Below, piece by piece: positions 53,866-62,156 of a stretch of DNA of 64,000 nt. Position 1 is the stretch's first letter. Every line of letters starts with the position of its first letter. The position numbers and the translations under genes are program-made. The DNA is from Rivularia sp. T60_A2020_040 (GTDB taxonomy: Bacteria > Cyanobacteriota > Cyanobacteriia > Cyanobacteriales > Nostocaceae): assembly GCA_015272215.1 (NCBI GenBank), contig JACYMD010000064.1, positions 62,001-126,000 of the forward strand. Direction: 5' to 3'. The notes below the pieces were generated by a model. That model did no database searches, had not been told where the DNA came from, and saw nothing but the letters and a program-made list of their open reading frames with translations.

Positions 53866-54536
53866 ACAACTTCTACTAACGTTCCCACTTTAACTACGTT
53901 GTATAACTCATCCACATCTTGATTTTTTAATGACGGACAACCCCAAGTCCAATTTTGTTGCTTATCTATGATTTTATCACTTCCTTGGAATACACCATGA
54001 ATACCAACCTGACCACCAATAGAATTGAACCAGGAAATTTCACCTTGGCTTTTGGCTTGAAAATGCTTCCTCCAAGATGCAGCATTGGGATAATCTAACC
54101 ACATAAATTTAGACCACGAAGGATGAGGATATAAATCTTTAATACGAAAAATACCTTCAGGAGTGCGTCTGTCACCTTCTTGCAGCTTATCCCCTTTCGG
54201 GCTACTACCAAAAACTACGGGATAAGATTTAACCGGCTTTTTGTGATAGTAAAGCGTAATTCGATACTTAGATTTTTCAATCAAAATTGAGGTTTTGGCT
54301 TTATCTATGTTTTTTCCAATTAGTTCTTCTAATGTTTGACTATAATTTAGTAATTCGTTTCCAGACACGGGATAGTGAACAGCTTGCAGTGACGGACAAC
54401 CTTTAATACATAAAACTTCTGTAATATCCGTCAATGGAAAAATAAATCCCAAGCGAGTTAGTAGAAAATATAGTGCAGATGTGCTAAAAATTAAAAGCAA
54501 AATAATTTTTATTTGGTTTTGATATTTTAAATTCAT
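53859..54536 (-). CDS. L,D-transpeptidase, YkuD family
   Basis: 225 residues. A membrane anchor at about 8-28 is followed by a periplasmic catalytic domain: RITLYYHKKPVKSYPVVFGS, GDRRTPEGIFRI, GIHGVF with His180, and WTWGCPSLKNQDVDE with the nucleophile Cys200. YkuD enzymes form 3-3 or lipoprotein cross-links in peptidoglycan. The usual S/THGC pattern is here WGC, a tolerated variant. Monocistronic; the gene ends against a repeat-rich region. Confidence 0.9.
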   Translation of the reverse strand: MNLKYQNQIKIILLLIFSTSALYFLLTRLGFIFPLTDITEVLCIKGCPSLQAVHYPVSGNELLNYSQTLEELIGKNIDKAKTSILIEKSKYRITLYYHKKPVKSYPVVFGSSPKGDKLQEGDRRTPEGIFRIKDLYPHPSWSKFMWLDYPNAASWRKHFQAKSQGEISWFNSIGGQVGIHGVFQGSDKIIDKQQNWTWGCPSLKNQDVDELYNVVKVGTLVEVVP

Positions 54537-54608
54537 GAGATTTCAAGTAATAATAGTTACATTATTTTTTTCGTGAATCAACCTTAACATTTAAGTCGGG
54601 TTGACGAG

Positions 54609-54717
54609 ATATAGCGGTTTTCAATTAAGTGCAATAATAAAATTGCTAAAAACTGGGCGAAAAAGGATGTCCACCCGACAATTTAGATGTATTTTACTCA
54701 ACCGAAAACCGCTATAT
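54609..54717. mobile_element. 109-bp MITE candidate with 14-bp terminal inverted repeats
   Basis: Perfect arms ATATAGCGGTTTTC (54609-54622) and GAAAACCGCTATAT (54704-54717). The ends begin with TA-rich sequence compatible with a TA target (IS630/mariner-type), though this is inferred. No ORF inside. It lies between the L,D-transpeptidase and photolyase-like genes. Confidence 0.65.
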
Positions 54718-54757
54718 TCACCATTCCCAATGCTCTATTACCAATGCCCTATTACCA

Positions 54758-55618
54758 ATGACTAACGAAATGCGTCGCGACTTTAAGCACCGTCAAGAAT
54801 TGATAGCTTACCTCAAAGAACAATTTCCCGAAGCTGCAAAACGAGACGAACACATCAGCGAAACCGTAGGTGGACGTAAAGCTGCTGAAAAAGCGCTACA
54901 AAAAGTAGACCCCAAAAAATACGCAAAAACACGTAATTTTTTAACTGGTGGAGTTACTAAACTTTCCGCTTATTTGCGTTACGGTGTTCTGAGCTTGCGA
55001 GAAGTGCGCGACTATACATTAAATAAAGTCAGTAATGATGACGATGCGACTAAATTAGTTAACGAATTAGGTTGGCGCGACTATTGGCAAAGATTGTATG
55101 TAAAATTAGAAAACGGTATTTGGGAAGATAGAGAAGAATATAAAACAGGTAACAGCATAGCCGAATACGCACCGGATTTACCCGAAGATATCCAACAAGG
55201 TAATACAGGATTAGTTTGTATTGATAGCTTTAGTAAAGAATTGCGTGAAACTGGTTATCTACACAATCATATGCGGATGTGGATTGCAGCATATATCGTC
55301 CATTGGCGGCGAATTCGCTGGCAAGCAGGGGCAAAATGGTTTTTAGAGCATTTGTTAGATGGCGACCCCGCGAGTAATAATATGTCATGGCAATGGGTAG
55401 CGAGTACCTTTAGTCATAAACCTTATTTTTTCAATCGTGAGAACTTAGAACGTTATACCGATGGGGTTTATTGTAAAGAATGTCCCTTATACGGTAAATG
55501 CGATTTTGAAGGTAGTTACGAACAGTTAGAAGAGAAATTGTTTCCTAAAAAAGAGTTTACAAATCAGCCCAATAGTCAGAGTTTTCAGAAAGGGAAGAGG
55601 GGGAAGGGTAATAGGTAA
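54758..55618 (+). CDS. FAD-binding domain protein, cryptochrome/photolyase relative without antenna domain
   Basis: 286 residues that cover only the helical FAD-binding half of photolyases/cryptochromes: RNFLTGGVTKLSAYLRYGVLS, LGWRDYWQRLY, TGYLHNHMRMWIAAYIVHW and WFLEHLLDGDPASNNMSWQW. The alpha/beta antenna domain is missing, and the ATG at 54758 lies directly after repeat DNA, so it may be a natural standalone type. A CKECPLYGKC cluster near the end (about 245-255) is unusual. The tail (FQKGKRGKGNR) and stop read out of GGGAAGA/GGTAATA repeats. DNA-repair activity is not certain. Confidence 0.82.
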   Translation: MTNEMRRDFKHRQELIAYLKEQFPEAAKRDEHISETVGGRKAAEKALQKVDPKKYAKTRNFLTGGVTKLSAYLRYGVLSLREVRDYTLNKVSNDDDATKLVNELGWRDYWQRLYVKLENGIWEDREEYKTGNSIAEYAPDLPEDIQQGNTGLVCIDSFSKELRETGYLHNHMRMWIAAYIVHWRRIRWQAGAKWFLEHLLDGDPASNNMSWQWVASTFSHKPYFFNRENLERYTDGVYCKECPLYGKCDFEGSYEQLEEKLFPKKEFTNQPNSQSFQKGKRGKGNR

Positions 55619-55770
55619 TTGATAATTGGTAATTGGTATTTGAAAAAATTTTGTATTTGAATAATCAAGTTGTTCAGCAATCCTAATGTTGGGTTACGGC
55701 ACCATTAATATAGATTGTCGTTACAAATCAGAAGTTGAAATAGTCGATTACCATTAGGAAACGAAAACCG

Positions 55771-56070
55771 ATGAAAATTCCCAAATATAGACCTCCAACA
55801 CATCCCGGTACTTTGCTACTCAAAGATTTTCTCGAACCAATGGGAATAACCCAACGACAACTAGCAGATGCACTTCATGTTCCCTATCAGCGCATAAATG
55901 AGCTTGTAAATCAAAAGCGAGGAATTACACCTAGTACAGCAATACGATTATCAAAATTCTTTGGAAATAGCTCCAATTTTTGGTTAAATCTGCAACAAAA
56001 TTGGGAGCTTTACTACGTTCTCAAAGAAGAAGAAGAGGAACTCAAAGCCATTTCAGAATTTAAAACTTGA
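55771..56070 (+). CDS. higA: HigA-type antitoxin, XRE-HTH (no toxin partner seen)
   Basis: 99 residues. HigA addiction-module antidote: HPGTLLLKDFLEPMGITQRQLADALHVPYQRINELVNQKRG with the HTH at about 25-45. The partner toxin HigB normally lies just upstream; the 152 bp before this gene hold no ORF of that kind, and neither does the sequence after it. It is therefore probably an orphan regulator or the survivor of a lost module. Confidence 0.88.
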   Translation: MKIPKYRPPTHPGTLLLKDFLEPMGITQRQLADALHVPYQRINELVNQKRGITPSTAIRLSKFFGNSSNFWLNLQQNWELYYVLKEEEEELKAISEFKT

Positions 56071-56146
56071 TAATAGGTGCTAATTTTGGCGTTGCTGAAT
56101 CGTCATACAAAGATTCAGCAACGCCCGATATTGTACTATAAACTTC

Positions 56147-56194
56147 AATTCAAAATAAAATTCAAAATAAAATTCAAAATAAAATTCAAAAGAA
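56147..56194. repeat. Four tandem 12-bp repeats AATTCAAAATAA
   Basis: Four units, the last with one change (AATTCAAAAGAA), between higA and the riboswitch. The 12-bp period is unlike the heptamers. Confidence 0.9.
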
Positions 56195-56259
56195 AACTCC
56201 CTTTAGGTAGATTTGATTACAAAAAAAACGGATTATGATACAATAATTATCAACAAAAA

Positions 56260-56415
56260 ATCAGCCTAATCCTGCTTATATTTTTCAAGTTGGAACGGAG
56301 GAACCACTATTACGGGGCGTATTTTACTTAGAAGTGTTAATAACTTCTTAGTAAGAAGGATACCTCTCAATCCTAGCCCGTCAGCTAACTTCGTAGGCTT
56401 CGAGGGGATTGATGA
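56260..56415 (+). promoter_or_regulatory. Cyclic di-AMP riboswitch (ydaO/yuaA class) upstream of a transporter
   Basis: Conserved blocks in order: GCCTAATCC (about 56264-56272, P1 5' side), ACGGAGGAACC (near 56315), ACGGGGCGTATT, AAGGATACCT and the 3' block CCCGTCAGCTAACTTCGTAGGC. The P1 strand GGATT (56406-56410) closes the aptamer. These match the known ydaO aptamer blocks (CGGAGGAACC, GGGAUACCU, CGACAGCUAACU) closely. The transporter gene starts about 310 bp downstream. In other bacteria this riboswitch turns off ion and osmolyte genes when c-di-AMP is high. A weak AACAT/ATGTT hairpin (56421-56437) plus T-rich run follows. The rest of the 656-bp gap holds no gene. Confidence 0.92.
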
Positions 56416-56726
56416 TAAACAACATTTTAAGGATGTTTCGTTTTCATTATTATCCCAGGCTAATATTATTCGTTTCAGTTGTGTACTTAATTATTACCTG
56501 GTAAAACATGATGCATAATTTTTTTTGATTGAATAGAATAAAATTTTTAAGCTTTAAGTATTCGTGATGTAATGCTTACGGATTTTTGATGGCAAAAATA
56601 GCATTTAAACGAATACAATTGATTATCCGTGGCTAAATCTGATTAGCAAATGAATCCTGCTAATTAATAACTAGTTTATACGCTAGTAATTTCTAATTAA
56701 TACTATTAAATTTAGAGGAGCTTGTT

Positions 56727-58064
56727 ATGGGGAATTGGCAAGCAATGTTGAGCGGTGCCATATTTATCGCTGTCATTAGTTTAATTATGACAGAGTGGAT
56801 AAATTTGACTGTAGCAGCTTTTTTAGGAGCTTTATTATTAGTTTTTACTAATATAATGACTTTAGAAGAAGCAATTGGTTATATAGCGAAAAGTCACGGA
56901 ACAATATCATTATTTTTCGGCGTAATGGTATTAGTCAGAGCATTTCAACCAACGAAAGTTTTTGATTATTTAGCTGCACGAATACTATTATTAGTCAAAG
57001 GAGAAGGTAAACGTTTACTACTAGGAATTATTGCAATAACTGTTCCTATTTGTGCATTTTTACCTAACGCTACAACAGTAATGTTGTTAGCACCTTTAAT
57101 TCCCCCCATAGCGAAAGAATTAAGTGTGAATTTTGTGCCACTATTGATTTTAATGGTTTTTGTTGCTAACGCCGCAGGATTATTAACTTTAGTTGGTGAT
57201 CCAGTAACATTTTTAGTTGGTGATGCAATTAATTTAAGCTTTGGAGATTATTTATTACGTTTAAGTTTGGGGGGAGTAATTGCAATTGCTGTGGTTGCGG
57301 TGACATTACCCATACTTTTCCGCAAAACTTGGCTGACAAAATTAGATGATTTAGAACACATCCCGCATCCACAAATCAACCATCCAGAAGCTTTAACAAT
57401 GGGTGGGTTGATATTTGCTTTGGTAATCCTGTTTTTTATCATTGGAGATACTTTACCAGTCAAGATTTCACCGGCTGCGGTTGCTTTATTGGGTGCTGGT
57501 TTATCAATGCTTGTATCTCATCAAAGTAAAGTTGATACAGTTGACAATATTTTACGCGATGTGGATTGGAGTACTTTAATCTTTTTTATGAGTACCTTTG
57601 TGTTAATTGGAGGTTTAGAAAAAACAGGGGTAATTGAAAGTTTTGCAGGTATATTAGCAACATCTATCGGTACAAATATGATTTTTGGTTCGATAGTATT
57701 AGTTTTTGTGACTGGAATCTTATCAAGTATAGTTCCTAATATTCCTTTGGTAGTGGCAATGATTCCGCTGTTAAAACAGTATTTAATTAATGTTGGATTA
57801 GTGGGAGCAGAAGTATTAACACCAGATTTCAGCGGACAATTACCATCATCGGTATTACCTTTATTTTATGCGATGTTGTTTGGTGCAAGTTTAGGAGGAA
57901 ATGGTACTTTAGTGGGAGCATCTTCTAATATTGTAGCCGCAGGAATTGCTCAACAGTATGGAAGACGCATTACATTTAAAGGATTTCTTAAATATAGTAT
58001 TCCGGTAACTCTATTACAGTTAATTGCAGCTACAGGTTATCTATTAATTCGCTTTTTTGTTTAA
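56727..58064 (+). CDS. SLC13/ArsB-NhaD family transporter under a c-di-AMP riboswitch
   Basis: Ion-transporter superfamily membrane protein of 445 residues with about 11-12 helices. Landmarks are FLPNATTVMLLAPLIPPIA (re-entrant loop, about 110-130), GDPVTFLVGDAIN and the second pseudo-repeat GGNGTLVGASSNIVAAGIA. It could be a Na+/H+ antiporter (NhaD-like), an arsenite/anion pump or a dicarboxylate transporter; the c-di-AMP riboswitch upstream favours a role in ion or osmotic balance. No arsenic genes are nearby. The ATG follows a GAGGAG purine stretch at about 56714, a good ribosome-binding site. Confidence 0.88.
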   Translation: MGNWQAMLSGAIFIAVISLIMTEWINLTVAAFLGALLLVFTNIMTLEEAIGYIAKSHGTISLFFGVMVLVRAFQPTKVFDYLAARILLLVKGEGKRLLLGIIAITVPICAFLPNATTVMLLAPLIPPIAKELSVNFVPLLILMVFVANAAGLLTLVGDPVTFLVGDAINLSFGDYLLRLSLGGVIAIAVVAVTLPILFRKTWLTKLDDLEHIPHPQINHPEALTMGGLIFALVILFFIIGDTLPVKISPAAVALLGAGLSMLVSHQSKVDTVDNILRDVDWSTLIFFMSTFVLIGGLEKTGVIESFAGILATSIGTNMIFGSIVLVFVTGILSSIVPNIPLVVAMIPLLKQYLINVGLVGAEVLTPDFSGQLPSSVLPLFYAMLFGASLGGNGTLVGASSNIVAAGIAQQYGRRITFKGFLKYSIPVTLLQLIAATGYLLIRFFV

Positions 58065-58194
58065 GTTTCCAGTTTTTCTCCGATGGTTTCTATATCTTTT
58101 AATGGTAATGGGTAATCGGTAATGGGTAATCGGTAATTTAATAATTACCAATGCCCAATTGGCAATTACCCATTACCAGCTTGCGAAAGATATG

Positions 58195-58307
58195 ATGATT
58201 TTGCAGCCATAGAAAAGCTTTTTTACAACTACCACAGTTGGGAATATCGTAAACTTGGATTGAAATCATACTTTATGGGGATTGAGAAAGAATTACCATC
58301 AAGGTAA
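58195..58307 (+). pseudogene. Possible C-terminal gene remnant
   Basis: About 37 codons in frame with a protein-like sequence (YDDFAAIEKLFYNYHSWEYR, then KLGLKSYFMGIEKELPSR and a stop), preceded by TAATGGG repeat DNA and no start. I do not recognise the family. The aromatic-rich stretch suggests the tail of a lost enzyme. Very tentative. Confidence 0.25.
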
Positions 58308-58350
58308 GCTGAGTTTATATACTTAATTAATTTTCACTTAAATCAGTCTT

Positions 58351-58461
58351 ATGAGCCAAGAAGATAAAAATACTATCAAAATAGAACCCGTAACTGTGGT
58401 GTTTATTATATTTGTTTTGTTAATACTTCCGTTACTGATTACAGGTTTTCTTTCTCAGTAA
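58351..58461 (+). CDS. 36-residue single-span membrane peptide
   Basis: MSQEDKNTIKIEPVTVVFII and a hydrophobic core of about 18 residues ending GFLSQ. The architecture (short polar N-terminus, one helix) is like small thylakoid or transporter-accessory subunits. It lies between the transporter and the Uma2 gene. No ribosome-binding site is visible. Not recognised; could be real or chance. Confidence 0.45.
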   Translation: MSQEDKNTIKIEPVTVVFIIFVLLILPLLITGFLSQ

Positions 58462-58499
58462 ATATTTTTTATTGATAATTTGATTTAATTTAATTGAAA

Positions 58500-59189
58500 T
58501 TAATTTTGCTGCAATTTTTGTACAAACTTTTGATGTTCATCTGTTTGCAATCCTTGCTGTAAAACTGTTAAAACTTCAGCTAAATTACCTTCTCGTAAAG
58601 CGTTAACAGCTAACCATAAACCCGGAAAAACTTCGCTACGAATGATACCCAATTTATCAGCTTCTAGGGAAATATAACGACCTTCTTTTAAAATAAACCA
58701 GTCCAAACGGTTTTCATACATTTGCCAAACAATATATTCTTTAACCCCGTTACGACGGTAAGCATTAAGTTTATCATTGAGGTCGTAGGAAGCACTACTA
58801 GCGGCAATTTCTGCAATTAATTCTGGAGAACCTTGAATATAATCATCTTCAGTAATCCGAGAATTACCACCTACTTCAGGCTCTATTCTTAGTAAAGCAT
58901 CTGGTTGAGGTTCGTTATCAGCATCTAAGCGTACAGTAGCATTATCTTGTAAATCGACTCCAGGAGTCGCTGCACAATAGTTTCCTAACCAAGTCATAAT
59001 TTTAGCATGAGGTCTACCATGTTTTGTCGCACGTACTGGTGAAGCCATGTAAACAATTCCTTCGATTAATTCTGCTTTTTTAACCTGTGTCATTGCTTGA
59101 TAACGACGTTCAAACTCATAGCGTGTAAGTCTGTCGCCATTTTCTAAAGGTAGTAAGTTAGTATGAGTGATTTTAGTTGTCATAATCAA
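58500..59189 (-). CDS. Uma2 family (DUF820) putative endonuclease
   Basis: 229 residues. PD-(D/E)XK-fold protein expanded in cyanobacteria: LTRYEFERRYQAMTQVKKAELIEG, PDALLRIEPEVGG, GSPELIAEIAASSASYDLNDKLNAYR and the core VKEYIVWQMYENRLDWF. The E-I-A segment and K of the catalytic core appear intact. The role is unknown; many copies are linked to mobile DNA. Standalone minus-strand gene. Confidence 0.9.
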   Translation of the reverse strand: MIMTTKITHTNLLPLENGDRLTRYEFERRYQAMTQVKKAELIEGIVYMASPVRATKHGRPHAKIMTWLGNYCAATPGVDLQDNATVRLDADNEPQPDALLRIEPEVGGNSRITEDDYIQGSPELIAEIAASSASYDLNDKLNAYRRNGVKEYIVWQMYENRLDWFILKEGRYISLEADKLGIIRSEVFPGLWLAVNALREGNLAEVLTVLQQGLQTDEHQKFVQKLQQN

Positions 59190-59354
59190 TTACCAATTAT
59201 CTATGATTAATTACTATTAATTACTATTAATTACAACTTGCTGCAAGGTGCGGGTGTATATTTCTATTTTAATAGAAACTTTTAACATTAACTTAAACTT
59301 AGAGGAGAGAAGTCGGGTTTCTAAAAGAAACTTCTGAGAGGATTCAGATGCACC

Positions 59355-61028
59355 CTATGAACTATGTCGAATTACGCCATTTTCTACTGCTAATTTAGAA
59401 TTAACTTTATCATATTCAACTTTGCCGTAATCTAATTTTATTATCCTATCTGCAAGGTGGAAATAATGGTCGTCGTGACTGATAACTAATACTGTTTTAT
59501 GGCGTTTTTTCAAATTAGTTAATATCTCTTTGTAATAAATATTTCTAAATATTGGATCTTGGTCTGATGCCCATTCATCAAATAAGTAAATCGGACGATT
59601 TTCTAAATAAGCTGTTAATAATGCTAACCTTTTACGCTGTCCTTGAGAAAGTTCAGTGGTTGATAATTTCCCATTTTCTATGGTTACTTTATGATTTAAT
59701 TTTAATTGTCGTAAATATTCCTGGGCTTGTTCGTCTAAAAAGGGTTTGCCAATTCCTAAAAGTTTTTCAAATAAGTAAAAGTCCGAGAAAATCACTGAAA
59801 AATGTTGACGATACCACTCGCGATTTTCATCAGTAATCGTTTTCCCATCTAAAAGAATTTCTCCAGCTTCGGGAATATATAATCCTGTAATTAACTTCGC
59901 TAAAGTTGATTTTCCACTACCATTACCACCAACAATAAAGACAATTTCTCCAGGTTTAAAAGTCAAATCAACAGGACCTAAATTAAAGCGACTTTCTTTG
60001 TCTTCTCCTGGATAAGCATGAACAACTTGTTTTAATTCTAATGTTGAAAATGTTTTGATATCTTGTTTGTTTTCTTCTATATAATTTTCTTTGTTCCCAG
60101 CTAATACTAAACCCATTCTTTCGATTTTTTGTAAGGCTACGCTAGCTTTAGATAAGGCTTGTAGTTTATCTAATATGCTTTGCATAGGCAACATTAAATA
60201 AGTCACCGTCAGGATATAAGCTGATAATGTTGCGGGGGGGACTGTCGCTATTTGCGGTAATACAAATAGTAGGGAACCAACAAGGATGAAAAATAAGAGA
60301 TTTCCCCATCCTGTGGAAACAGAAAATGTTAATAATGCTGCTGAATTTTGGTCACGAGATATAGCTGCACTATGCTGTAATTCTTGTTCAAAAAACTCTT
60401 GGCGACGGGCGCTATGTAGTTTAAGCTCTTTTATGCCTTCGGTTATGGCGCGAAAATGCTTAAATAAACGATCTTGTTCTTCTCGTGCTGAAATCAGAAA
60501 ACCTTGCGCTCTGTTAATCAGCAGTTGAATGCTACCGACAGCTATCATTACAAACCCCACGGTAAAAGCAAACACGTTACCAGATAGGGAAGACAAATAA
60601 AGCAAACATCCAGCAATAATTGCGATATCAACACAGATAAAAGGAATTGCATAGACTGTCGCTGTTAGGGTTGCGACATCCTCTGTGAGGGTTGCTAACA
60701 GACGTGGTATACCTAATTTCTCTAAATGTTGTAATTGAGCAGCTAAAATTCCTCGACTTAACCGCAACCGTAACTGATATACGGCTTCTTGAGAAAGATT
60801 AATGAGTAAGACTTGGGAGATAATACTGTTGACAACTACTATTAAGGCAAAAATCGGAAATTGCCAAGCCAGGTTGCTCAAGCTGTCGGAAGATTCAAAC
60901 CCTTCGCTAATCGCTTTATTAATCAACGCAATCAACCTTGCTGTAGTTCCACCGCTTATCAAACCCGTCAAAATCGCGATCGCAACTTGTAACCAAGAAG
61001 CCTTTAATAAAAGCCAAATTAAATTCAT
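59355..61028 (-). CDS. Cyclic-peptide-type ABC exporter (SyrD/PvdE family)
   Basis: 557 residues: one membrane domain (about six helices, 1-310) and one ATPase (about 330-550) in a single chain, so it should act as a dimer. Walker A is GGNGSGKST, the signature LSQGQRKR, and Walker B IYLFDEWASDQDP. This half-transporter type exports cyclic peptides or siderophores in other bacteria. It starts one base before the stop of the upstream methyltransferase gene ends the pair (61028/61029), so translation is coupled. No peptide synthetase or precursor peptide is recognised nearby. Confidence 0.9.
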   Translation of the reverse strand: MNLIWLLLKASWLQVAIAILTGLISGGTTARLIALINKAISEGFESSDSLSNLAWQFPIFALIVVVNSIISQVLLINLSQEAVYQLRLRLSRGILAAQLQHLEKLGIPRLLATLTEDVATLTATVYAIPFICVDIAIIAGCLLYLSSLSGNVFAFTVGFVMIAVGSIQLLINRAQGFLISAREEQDRLFKHFRAITEGIKELKLHSARRQEFFEQELQHSAAISRDQNSAALLTFSVSTGWGNLLFFILVGSLLFVLPQIATVPPATLSAYILTVTYLMLPMQSILDKLQALSKASVALQKIERMGLVLAGNKENYIEENKQDIKTFSTLELKQVVHAYPGEDKESRFNLGPVDLTFKPGEIVFIVGGNGSGKSTLAKLITGLYIPEAGEILLDGKTITDENREWYRQHFSVIFSDFYLFEKLLGIGKPFLDEQAQEYLRQLKLNHKVTIENGKLSTTELSQGQRKRLALLTAYLENRPIYLFDEWASDQDPIFRNIYYKEILTNLKKRHKTVLVISHDDHYFHLADRIIKLDYGKVEYDKVNSKLAVENGVIRHSS

Positions 61029-61679
61029 TCACCGTACCGTAGTTGGTTCACATTTCGGTTTTAATCCAATTAGTAGCGCTAATTCGAGCCACTTCCAATA
61101 ACAGTCCACATCATCAAAACCAATGTTCCGCAACCATCTTAATTGAGTTTCGACATCGAGAAGTTTGTTGGATCGATCGTCTTCTTTTTCTGTTCTACCT
61201 ATCGCTTTTAAAAATTTTTCGTGTAAACGAGGGGTTGCTGAAGCAACGTGTTCTAAGTTGCAAAAAATACCACCCGGTTGCAATAAATTAAATATTTCTA
61301 CGTAAAGCGAACGTTTGCGATTATGGCTGAGGTGATGGATAGCAAAACTAGACACAACTGCATCAAAAGTTCCTTTATTTGGTAAAGTTTTATCTAAATT
61401 GTGGTCAACAACTTCCACTCTCGAATCATTTGCAAAGCGATTTTTCACTGCTTCTAACATAGTTGGTGAAAAGTCCACACCGATACATTCTACTGAAGGA
61501 CGTTCTATTTTGAGCAATCCTAATAAGCGCCCATCCCCAGTCCCCAAATCGAGGATGCGTTTTACCGTTTTGGGTACCTCCTCTAACAGTACTGCTTCTC
61601 CCTCAGTACGATGAGGGATTTGATCGGCTTTTGCAAGATATTCTAAAGCGTGTTCGGCAGAAGTCCAAAGGTTTGTCAT
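61029..61679 (-). CDS. Class I SAM methyltransferase coupled to the ABC exporter
   Basis: 216 residues. Motif I is ILDLGTGDGRLLGLL (about 42-56), motif II VECIGVDFSPTML, then FDAVVSSFAIHHLSH and LLQPGGIFCNLEHVAS. It resembles small-molecule or tRNA-type methyltransferases. Its stop is directly adjacent to the exporter start, so the two genes form a translationally coupled pair; it may modify the exported molecule. Acceptor unknown. Confidence 0.88.
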   Translation of the reverse strand: MTNLWTSAEHALEYLAKADQIPHRTEGEAVLLEEVPKTVKRILDLGTGDGRLLGLLKIERPSVECIGVDFSPTMLEAVKNRFANDSRVEVVDHNLDKTLPNKGTFDAVVSSFAIHHLSHNRKRSLYVEIFNLLQPGGIFCNLEHVASATPRLHEKFLKAIGRTEKEDDRSNKLLDVETQLRWLRNIGFDDVDCYWKWLELALLIGLKPKCEPTTVR

Positions 61680-62156
61680 ATAAATTTTATATATATATAA
61701 ATTATAAATTGCGAGCCAGGAAATTATCCGGCATAGCGCAAAATTATAGCTTAATTTGTCCTAGTATACCTGATTAAAATATTTCCTAAAAGCGCGGACA
61801 ATTGTATTATTTCAGACTTAATAAATTGCTTCTCACTTCAAGGTAAAAAAACGTTTTTATGTTGCCATAATTACTAAGATTCTACGTGTCAATCTGGCAA
61901 TCTAATTCAGGTTTGATATTGATGATTTTACAACAATTTTTCCGGACTATAGTTAAGCATAATGCAGTTTTCATCAACTGAAAATGCTGGCGATAGCAGT
62001 GGTGCTTTTTTATCTGGCTAATTTTTACAAAGCCTTGAGACACAAAGCTTTGAGTCATAAACACAGTTGATAAATTTTGATGATTCTAGAATCCCAGGAA
62101 ACAAAGGCAAGATATAAAATATCAAACTCAGTAAATATTCTCTCTGGACCAAAAAT
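61680..62156. other. Divergent promoter region, no clear gene
   Basis: 477 bases. A Cys-rich 60-codon frame on the minus strand (61882-62064) lies upstream of the methyltransferase, but its codon pattern and lack of a ribosome-binding site argue against a gene. No hairpin of note. Confidence 0.5.

Noticed and set aside
61882-62064. Cys-rich 60-codon minus-strand frame upstream of the methyltransferase/exporter pair, considered as a peptide precursor
   Set aside because: No ribosome-binding site, no recognisable leader-core pattern, and AT-rich chance codon use. Kept only as a remark in the gap entry.
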